Source: Chara braunii (lineage: Eukaryota > Streptophyta > Charophyceae > Charales > Characeae). Taken from it: a stretch of DNA of 37,751 bases. The stretch covers positions 221,344-259,094 of the forward strand of contig BFEA01000186.1 of NCBI GenBank assembly GCA_003427395.1. Reading direction: 5' to 3'. Every line of letters begins with the position of its first letter. The first letter of the stretch is position 1. Below are positions 31,259 through 37,751 of this stretch, piece after piece. The notes under the pieces were generated by a model that was not told where the DNA came from, searched no databases, and worked only from the letters and a program-made list of their open reading frames with translations. The position numbers and the translations under genes are program-made.

Positions 31259-31366
31259 TCTCGTTCACTCGAACATAATGCATGTGTTGTAAATGAATTC
31301 ATCGCACAGTATGCAGTGTATTCGTTTGCAATGCATATGCCTTATGTTCGGGGGAAGACGGTAGTG

Positions 31367-31719
31367 TGTGGAGGTGGAGAGCTGTACTGTGAGCCCGCCA
31401 TCTGACTTATGGAAGGTCCTGCACTCATCCTGCTGGAAGAGGCGGAGGAACTTGCTAAGGTTCCTGACGTCTGCTGACTTTGAGAGGTCGATGAAGATGT
31501 AGCCATCGCTACTGCGCTAGCTGCCGCTGCCGATGGCACTTGTTCTGCAGCTGCTGCTGCCTCCCTAGCAGTCTGCAAATGTCGGGCCCTTGCTTCGGCC
31601 CAGAACCTTCTCCCGTCCCCTGGTAGCAGAACCTGAAACACTAACCGAATTCTTCGTGTATCCCATCGTGTTTGCCTTCTATCGTCAGCTGTCCTTCCAC
31701 CACTGTCTTTACCGCTCAT
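31367..31719 (-). pseudogene. Copy D gag N-terminal remnant (probable)
   Basis: The minus-strand frame from 31719 reads GDGRRFWAEARARHLQTARE, then an Ala/Ser/Thr/Gln-rich low-complexity stretch. It ends in YSSPPPHTT, where the CACTA-like inverted end begins. The other side of that insertion resumes with EAIELQQVELI, a coiled gag segment on the same strand. Assignment to copy D gag rests on this position and composition rather than on a diagnostic motif. Confidence 0.5.
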
Positions 31720-31823
31720 CAGCTAAGCAGATCACTGTCTGCATAGTGTTTGCCTCCTATCATCAGCTGTCCCTTCACCACTGTCTTAACCGCTCATCAG
31801 CTAAGCAGATCACTGTCTGCACT
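31668..31823. repeat. 78-bp tandem duplication
   Basis: GTGTTTGCCT(T/C)CTATC starts units at 31668 and 31746. Both end with GCTAAGCAGATCACTGTCTGCA. They lie at the 5' edge of the probable gag remnant. Confidence 0.93.
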
Positions 31824-32004
31824 AGGTCCTCAGGAATTATTTAACGTCGAAGACAGGACGGCGATCACAGCCAGTATTCAGATCAGATCCCTCCAGAAAT
31901 AATATATAGACGGTCTGGTAGACGTCTTGCATAGGACTGGTCAGTCCACGTTCCCTCTATAGCGCAGCAAGAGCTTAGCAGGAAAGCATGCGTGCTCTAC
32001 CCCC

Positions 32005-32172
32005 ATGGGTTGGCATGGTGACCGTTGCCCGTGCTTCGACCAGGGCCCTTCCGAGGCACCACCCTCTCCTTCCAGATCCGCCACCAGGAAGAATGTCGAT
32101 TCTCAAGGTAGATTGCTCATGACTCCTGAATCAGAAGAGGACACTCAAGTTGAACTCACTTCCTCACGGTAA
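32005..32172 (+). CDS. Small unclassified ORF, possible first exon
   Basis: ATG at 32005 opens 55 codons with protein-like composition: GDRCPCFDQGPSEAPPSP, then RSATRKNVDSQGRLLMTPES and an acidic EEDTQVELTS end. The stop TAA overlaps a good splice-donor sequence (CACG|GTAAGA, GT at 32169-32170), so it could instead be a first coding exon. I do not recognise a family. It lies on the strand opposite to the surrounding gypsy remnant. It could be the start of another element's gag or a host gene. Confidence 0.3.
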   Translation: MGWHGDRCPCFDQGPSEAPPSPSRSATRKNVDSQGRLLMTPESEEDTQVELTSSR

Positions 32173-32509
32173 GAAGAGGTTGAGATGGGAAGATAAGGTA
32201 AGGTAACAACGTACCCAAAGATAGCTGCCCCCAACCACAGATTTCTCACCAATTGGGCCGACGTGCATTTTGATGACCGGTCGTAGCCTCTGGAGGCTCA
32301 CGTTGTGCTGTAACAAACTGGCGTGCTGCAACTCTCTGAGTACCCACATATGGAAAAATTGTCGAGAACAGGCCTCACGTGGATATTCAGGCCCGCCTTC
32401 ACTTAGGGCGGGCAAAGGCCTTGCTGGGGGCTGAAGTCCAGCACACTTGTATGTCTGATAAGGGCTCTGCGAGGTTCATTCCTCGCAGTTGGAATGCGGG
32501 AGACCTCAC

Positions 32510-32540
32510 GCACACACACACATGCACACACATTTAAAAC

Positions 32541-32584
<44 letters not shown>

Positions 32585-32779
32585 AAGGACAACCAAAAAA
32601 CTGTCTAATTATAAAATTGCTTTAATATGTTGGACATCTCAAATGCTCTCGTTGTCTGCAATAGGACAAAGACTGCTTTGATTCTGAAAGAATCTGAAGC
32701 TATTCACCTGGGTGGAATTGGGCCTGTTGTGGGGAAAATCTAAAACACACACACACATACAGACACGCACACACGCATG

Positions 32780-32815
<36 letters not shown>

Positions 32816-32863
32816 CACACATGCACAAGCGAGCACACACATACTCACGCACACATACGCACA
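32510..32863. repeat. (CA)n microsatellites
   Basis: Two CA-rich tracts (32510-32583 and 32743-32863), the second interrupted by CATG and CGCA variants, are separated by ~160 bp without a visible feature. Confidence 0.95.
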
Positions 32864-32865
32864 AG

Positions 32866-33053
32866 AGATTGATTCGAGCCGATGGATTCCAATGGATCGA
32901 ATCGATCGAATCAAGAAGATCAATTTATTTTGATCTATAATGGAATCAATGTGAATGGATCGAATCGATTGGATCGATTCAATCGAACAAATTGATTTAA
33001 TCAGTCCAATTGATTCAATCCATTCAAATTGATCGGATTCACACCATCTGCAT

Positions 33054-33056
<3 letters not shown>
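32866..33056. repeat. Cryptic GATTCAAT/ATCGAT simple repeat
   Basis: About 190 bp are made almost wholly of permutations of GAATCGATT, GGATCGA and CAATTGATT. Many are self-complementary. The stretch is bounded by CA repeats on the left and GA/GT repeats on the right. Confidence 0.8.
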
Positions 33057-33119
<63 letters not shown>

Positions 33120-33122
33120 CGC

Positions 33123-33172
<50 letters not shown>

Positions 33173-33222
33173 GCGCGCGCGCGCGGACCCCAAACCCCCC
33201 CACCCCCCCACCCCCCCACCCC
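33057..33222. repeat. (GA)n, (GT)n and C-rich tracts
   Basis: GA repeat at 33057-33117, GT repeat at 33129-33167, GC alternation to about 33184, then C-rich ACCCCCCC-type sequence to 33222. The GT tract is complementary to the CA tract at 32743-32820. Confidence 0.95.
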
Positions 33223-33409
33223 AGGTGGTGTTTGACTTTTTTGTTAATTAATTCCAATGTTAATTAATTCCAATTGAGCTAAAAACATTTTTACGGGGGC
33301 TGCGCGAGGTGCACAGACACCCCTTTGTTTTCTGCTTTAAATTTGTGAAAAAGTTGTTGTCCGGGATCCCGGACAACTCCCTACCGACCGTCTCCCAGTG
33401 ACATGCCAG

Positions 33410-33757
33410 GGAGATGTCTTGGGATCGGACACCTGGCAGCATAGGGTCGGTGGGAATCTGAGTAATGAAAAACCAGAAAATGGGCGAGAAATTGAGAATC
33501 AGGGGAGAAAAAGAATATGTACTAGAGGGACAAGTTTTGCTTCTTCTTTCTTGTGGACTCCCCAATGTAAAAGGTTGGGGGAAATGCATGACAATGACAG
33601 GCATGCAAAACTATCCACCACTGTTGGCTAGTGCATTATCTGCAGATGGAAATGATTGCAAGTTGAAGATCTGAGTTTTGATTCACATGTCCTGTCTTCC
33701 CTTACCATGTCATGTCTTGTCTTGTCTTGTCTTGTCTTGTCTTGTCTTGTCCAGCTA
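33410..33757. repeat. ~327-bp tandem repeat, unit 1
   Basis: The unit runs from GGGATCGGACACCTGGCAGC through GAAACCAGAAAATGGGCGAG-like sequence and CTATCCACCACTGTTGGCTA to a (CTTGT)n tract (33715-33751). It repeats 327 bp on. Origin unknown; no coding recognised. Confidence 0.85.
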
Positions 33758-33856
33758 ACCTGACAGCGTAGGATAGGTGGGAATGTGAGAAATGAGAAAC
33801 CAGAAAATGGGCGAGAAATTGAGAATATCAGGGGAGAAAAAGAATATGTACAAGAG

Positions 33857-33870
33857 GGCCAAGTATTACT
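33857..33870. repeat. LINE target-site duplication, left
   Basis: GGCCAAGTATTACT is identical to 36508-36521. It lies 3 bp outside the 18-T tract. Confidence 0.93.
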
Positions 33871-36507
33871 ACCTTTTTTTTTTTTTTTTTTAAATACAGG
33901 TCCTTATGGGCCCGACTCCATTTTCCATTCTGGGGAGCATCAGTCCGGTTCCTATTCCACCGGCAAGTCAGGATAAAACACTACATCGTGAAACCCACTC
34001 ATGCTTCCTTCCGTCCGGCCGAAGGATCTCTGACCAGCATTGATTACTCCAACATCGTGGAGGATTGACTGTCAGCTTGCCTTACTTCCTCCTTCCCTCT
34101 CAGGTCAACTGCATGACCTGTCAAATAAATAATAAAAAGCAAGAAAGGTAAAAGAAGCCACTGAAGATTCAATATCGGATTACGCCCTCCAACATTATGT
34201 GACCTGTGATGAAGCTAGTCCTTCTGCTGGCTGGGGTACTAAAGGTACGTCATATGGTCCATGACCACCCTTGTCTTCACCCTTCCGATTATATAGCTGA
34301 TCAGGTATTCTGTCCATCCGTTGATACAAGAGGCCGTCTGCTCCGACCTGAACTTGAGATGAACCCGACCTTCCACGTATATGGTTGACCCATATCCCCA
34401 CCACCTTGGCCTTTCCGAGCCTACCTTCTACCGCCCCTTGTGTTCTCTACATAGAGACGTCCTTGTGCCAGCTGTGACGCATACCCGTTCATGTGTTCTC
34501 CCTTCAGATCACACATCACGCAAGGTGGTCTGTCTTCCTGCTGACAGCGAGAGCTGACTTCTCCGGTCTGAGTCCGAGTTGTGCCAGTCCTTCCAACGTA
34601 TATGATCATCCCGTAGCTCAGCCACCTTGCCATTTAAAAGCCATAGTCTGATAAATTTCATTCTGATCTTTTTCCGCTGATCCTCATCCTAAGGCATCAA
34701 TTGACTCGTTCTCTGCCACTTGCAGCGAATTTCTGTTTGTAACATAGACCTCGTCTCAGCCCATACCTTCTCCCTTGAGTTGGAAATTCCTTCAATGGTT
34801 CTGCAGCATCTCTCCTTCCAAATGACCCACAACCTCGCCTTTCTGATGAGGCCGAACCACAACCTCTCTGTCTTCTGACATTGATTCGGGATGTTAGTCC
34901 AGAGGAGAACTTGGATGGGGTGTTTGGGGAAAGGGGAGGGAAAGTGGGAGTTCCAAAGGGCTGAAGCCCTCGCCCAGTATTCCGTCGCCTCACTACAATT
35001 AACCAGGCAATGTATTATATCCTCGTGAGCCCCTTCTGTGCAAACTGTGCATAGGTCCATGCTGTTGGGATTGTTTCTTTGTCGTCTAATATGTAACCAT
35101 TGATTCACTGGAAGGGCTGCATAGGTGATGAGCCATTGCAAACTCCTGTTTATGGGTCTGATGGATTTAAATTTCTTCCATGGGATCTGAGTGATCTTGT
35201 CGGCTTCTTGTCCTAGCAACTTCTGCCATCTGCTCTTAATTACGGGGTCTGGATCTTTTGTTCGTAGGAGGAGCTTATAGCCCAGTTTAACTGTGTACTT
35301 GTGGATGGGGGTATTGACCTTGATGTTCCTTTTTCTGTCAGGTGTCCAAGCCCATTCCTTTGGGTCGAATTCCAAATTACAAACCGCTGTGTCTGGTCTG
35401 AAGAGTAGTTTTGGCCAAGACCCTAATACTCTTACTTTTCTGAGTACAAAGCAATCCATGACTGTTGATTTGACCTCTCTATTTATTATGGTTGCCATAC
35501 CCTGGTTGGAGGGGGAAATCGGGAAGGAGGAGAACATCGCCCTAGTGCTTGACCCCTGCTGCATGTGGGAAAATTGAAAGGCCCTTGAGGGAGTTGTTTC
35601 ATGCACCTTCACTCCCCATTCACCGGGTTTCCAAGGCGAAGCTTCGTTCAAGAGATCTTTCCAGTCTTGTGGCATAAGGTTAATAATGTACAGCAGGTCT
35701 AGTCCCCGTCTATGACACCCTTTCAGTCGTATGCTGAGCTCCTGTTCAGTTATCCATTCTTTTGTTTCTTCCTTCCATAAGTGGCAGACATTCCATACCC
35801 CATTTTTGACCCATGATAACCATTGGTGTTCCAGCTGAAGAGGATTGTCCCCTTCATCAATCACCCATTGGTTGCCGAACAGCGGTTGCCTCAGAACCTC
35901 ATCTTTGGACCGTGGTCTATTGATCTTTTTTGGTAGGATTTCCCTCCATATCCGAAGCAGCGCCGTCCAGTATGGGGTGGGAGGTCTGGCTCCATCTGTA
36001 CCGACCCCTCTTCTTGGATTTCTCCGCCACGTTCTCAGGTTCCATTTCTTAGTCATTACCCAAAACAGTCCCGTCATGTCACCTGGCGAGGCTACAGGAG
36101 CCAGCGCTCTGATGCTATCTAATGCTAGTTTGTTCCACGCGTTATCCGGTTTCATCAGGAGTTTGATTATCCACTTGGCTTGAAGGGCTTTTGTTTCTTG
36201 CTTAGGGTCTATAATTCCTAGACCCCCATTCAATGGCTTTCTCGTGATGTAATGCCATGCAATCTTGGGTATACAGTTCACTTTATTCGGGTCACCTGAC
36301 CATAGATAGGACCGTGCTTTACGATTAAGATCCTTAATTGAGCTGTCTGGTGTTGTCCATATGGAGGCTATATACCACATCATAGAGAACAACGAAGAAT
36401 TGATAACTAGGGCCCTCCCGAATAGTGAAGTAAAAGTGTTCCCCCACATCCCTAGCTTGTTAATCTGTTTGGCCAAGACATTTTTAGCCATCTGTGGAGC
36501 CATCTGT
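33871..36507 (-). mobile_element. Young 5'-truncated L1-like LINE
   Basis: This 2637-bp minus-strand insertion is bounded by a perfect 14-bp target duplication. It has an 18-T tract (33874-33891) as the image of its poly(A) tail and a ~790-bp 3' UTR shared with the fragments at 26.3-27.2 kb. A long coding remnant starts within 5 bp of its 5' end. Endonuclease and RT catalytic core are missing through 5' truncation, as is usual for target-primed insertion. It split a pre-existing tandem repeat. Confidence 0.93.
34689..36503 (-). pseudogene. LINE ORF2 C-terminal 604 codons, unbroken
   Basis: This is the C-terminal part of a LINE polyprotein, downstream of the RT core. It contains FGRALVINSSLFSMMWYIAS (thumb-side segment), YLWSGDP, GGLGIIDP, EVLRQPLFGNQWV and ALPVNQWLHIRRQR. 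A zinc motif of the zf-RVT type follows, with C485, C488, H498 and C503, then LWVIWKERCCRTI. The ATG at 36503 is an internal methionine; the frame stays open to the insertion edge. The lack of stops, unlike the sister copy at 27884-30652 with three stops and a frameshift, fits a recent insertion. No RT catalytic residues remain, so it is not autonomous. Confidence 0.9.
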
Positions 36508-36521
36508 GGCCAAGTATTACT
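36508..36521. repeat. LINE target-site duplication, right
   Basis: GGCCAAGTATTACT is the second copy of the 14-bp duplication, directly at the 5' end of the LINE. Confidence 0.93.
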
Positions 36522-36789
36522 TCTCTCTGCGTGAACTCCCCATTTTCAAAGGTTGGGGGAGATGCATGGCAATGACAGGCTTGGAAAACTATCCACCACT
36601 GTTGGCTAGTGCATTGTCTGCAGATGTAAATGATCGGAAGTTGAAGATCTGAGTTTTGATTCGCCCGTCCTGTCTTCCCTTGCGATGTCTTGTCTTGTCA
36701 TGTTTTGTCCGGCTTGACGTGGTACCAAGGCAGGTGTGCATGGTTCTGAGTTTTTTTTACCCTTGTTGCTTGCATTGATTTTTTGTCAG

Positions 36790-37129
36790 GAGTTTACCCA
36801 GCCGTCAGTTAAACGGGACATTGCCGGATTTGTCTGCCCTTCCGAACCTGACAATTCTGTAAGTGGAAAACAATGCGTTAAAACTGGGATACCCGAAATG
36901 AATGACGACACCTTAAATGAGTTCTGTTTCCATAGAAGCGGAGTTGTTGTATGTGAGTGTTCAAGTTGTTGCTGCTTGGTCTGCCACTGGCACGCAGCAA
37001 GGCCCAGTGCAACATGTTTTTTTTTTGTTTTGTTTTTGTTTTTGTTTTTGTTTTTCAAAGGCAATGGCCTTGTGCAAGAAACATGAGTATGGACGAAGCA
37101 CAGAAATCCAGAATGCAAAATCACACTGA
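36790..37129 (+). CDS. Candidate two-exon 3' gene end, unclassified
   Basis: A T-rich tract ending in TTTTTTGTCAG (AG at 36788-36789) precedes an open segment, 36790-36948 (53 codons). It has protein-like content (EFTQPSVKRDIAGFVC, then ETLNEFCFHRSG-like residues) and six cysteines or fewer. GTATGT at 36949 is a donor match, and GTGAGT at 36953 is an alternative. After a T/G-rich stretch, CAAAG (ending 37060) could be an acceptor. The phase-0 continuation reads AMALCKKHEYGRSTEIQNAK and stops at 37127-37129. I recognise no family. An earlier exon would have to lie left of the LINE and its repeats. Support is splice logic only. Confidence 0.25.
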
Positions 37130-37751
37130 AGTCCAAGTAGTCAAAGCCAAAGCAGATAGCACATGGAANCGAGTAACCATCCAATTNAGAATGATACAAA
37201 AGAATCGTGAGTCAATGTCCATGCCCACCAGGGCAACACCAACAGCATAACCCAAATGTAGCTCTCTCTTGTGAATGGCGCCAGGCGCCCTATCTACTCT
37301 ACAGCTATCCTACAACTACAGCAATGAAAAGCAACCAGACAACTTGACTACCAACGAGTGATGATGTCAACACCAATGCCGATCTCCACCATCACCAGGT
37401 ACGTGTCCTCTTCCCCACACTCTCCCTTGTTACCCACACTGCGCCCTTCACCTCCGAAGTACCACCTTCGCCCTCACCTCTCCTGCACCCTCATGCGGCC
37501 CGGCTATGGCCGCCAGTGCTCTGCAAGCAGGCAGCGCCCTACCGCCTAGCGCTGCCCTGCTTCTTCTTAGCGCAGCGCTGCTCTGCATTAGCGCAGCACA
37601 CTTGCATCTGCGCAGCGTGCCCGCATATGCCAGCATTGGCCAAGATCCCTCCTGCCTCGCCCTGCTTGCCTATATGCCAGTGCAGCATGTGGGCGGCCTC
37701 CCTTCAGCCTGTGACCGGGGCCCAGAGGCTGAAGCCAACTCGATACAGTTG
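37130..37751. other. No gene seen; GC-rich AGCGCAGC words
   Basis: Two unresolved bases lie at 37169 and 37187. From 37540 the word AGCGCAGC and its relatives recur four times. No coding or RNA feature is recognised. Confidence 0.5.

Larger units (their letters stand above)
26090..31366. mobile_element. CACTA-like 5.3-kb insertion in copy D gag
   Basis: GTCTTCCCCCGAACATAA at 26097-26114 is present as an exact inverse at 31342-31359. The match continues inward through GCATATGC and TTG (about 29 of 31 positions) and outward to CTAC. The right end's complement starts CACTACC; the left end reads CTCTACA. Subterminal copies of a CGAAYATAANGCATATGC-like palindrome lie at about 26105-26130, 26190-26243, 31269-31290 and 31319-31350. 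Terminal CACTA with subterminal repeats is typical of CACTA/EnSpm elements. Gag sequence of copy D lies on both sides. The predicted 3-bp target duplication is not seen (CCT versus TGT), and no CACTA transposase is visible. The interior is nested LINE DNA. Confidence 0.6.
33758..36715. repeat. ~327-bp tandem repeat, unit 2, split by LINE
   Basis: The left part (33758-33870) and right part (36522-36715) match consecutive parts of unit 1. They are separated by the LINE at 33871-36507 and its target duplication. The right part again ends in CTTGTCTTGTC-type sequence. Confidence 0.85.

Noticed and set aside
26090-31366. Calling the CACTA-like unit an autonomous transposon
   Set aside because: No transposase coding was seen. 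All recognisable protein sequence inside is LINE-derived.
31841-32600. 5' LTR and primer-binding site of gypsy copy D
   Set aside because: No complement of a tRNA 3' end and no repeated LTR partner could be identified.
36736-37086. Continuous 116-residue plus-strand frame starting with a hydrophobic, signal-like segment
   Set aside because: The hydrophobic start and the F/V/L-rich end come from T-rich tracts. The split-exon reading fits better.

Overview
The window looks like intergenic nuclear DNA from a plant-lineage eukaryote, plausibly a charophyte alga. It holds decayed Ty3/gypsy elements, an L1-like LINE family with a zf-RVT-type zinc motif, fragments bounded like hAT and CACTA transposons, and many microsatellites. 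No intact host protein gene, rRNA or convincing functional tRNA is visible. The organism guess is inference from style alone; no species-diagnostic gene is present.

Left part (1-9.0 kb): mostly tandem repeats. A 47-bp array (109-378) is followed by a duplicated ~120-bp unit, a 60-bp duplication beside a fragment of a LINE endonuclease (962-1300), a tRNA-like SINE head (about 2169-2240), ~180-bp degenerate repeats (3415-4035) and a long GA microsatellite. The most unusual structure is at 5714-6328: seven copies of a hairpin with a conserved loop and compensating stem changes, spaced mostly 95-109 bp. A second degenerate repeat of ~121-124 bp follows.

Middle part (9.0-26.1 kb): four degraded Ty3/gypsy copies, all on the minus strand. 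A (9295-10716) keeps integrase and the pol C-terminus. E (14172-14955) keeps only the pol C-terminus. C (about 17256-21960) carries gag zinc knuckle, protease, RT, RNase H and integrase. D (21962-26089, continuing at 31367-31719) carries gag, protease, RT, RNase H and the start of integrase. A 360-bp hAT-like element with 8-bp target duplication lies in C at 18547-18906. A 47-bp-arm fold-back element lies at 13093-13207, and its arms resemble the ends of the large insertion in D.

Right part (26.1-37.8 kb): D's gag is split by a ~5.3-kb segment (26090-31366) bounded by inverted CACTA-like ends with subterminal palindromes. That segment is packed with LINE material: 3' UTR fragments, a LINE with three stops and a frameshift (27884-30652), and another poly(A) tail at 30654-30672. 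Next come a dense microsatellite block (32.5-33.2 kb) and a ~327-bp tandem duplication. The second unit of that duplication was split by a younger LINE (33871-36507) with an 18-T tail, a perfect 14-bp target-site duplication and an unbroken 604-codon reading frame. Two weak exon candidates on the plus strand (32005-32172; 36790-37129) are the only hints of host or unclassified genes.

The layout gives a relative insertion history. Gypsy D came first, then the CACTA-like insertion into its gag, then LINEs accumulating inside that insertion. Gypsy C was hit separately by the hAT-like element.
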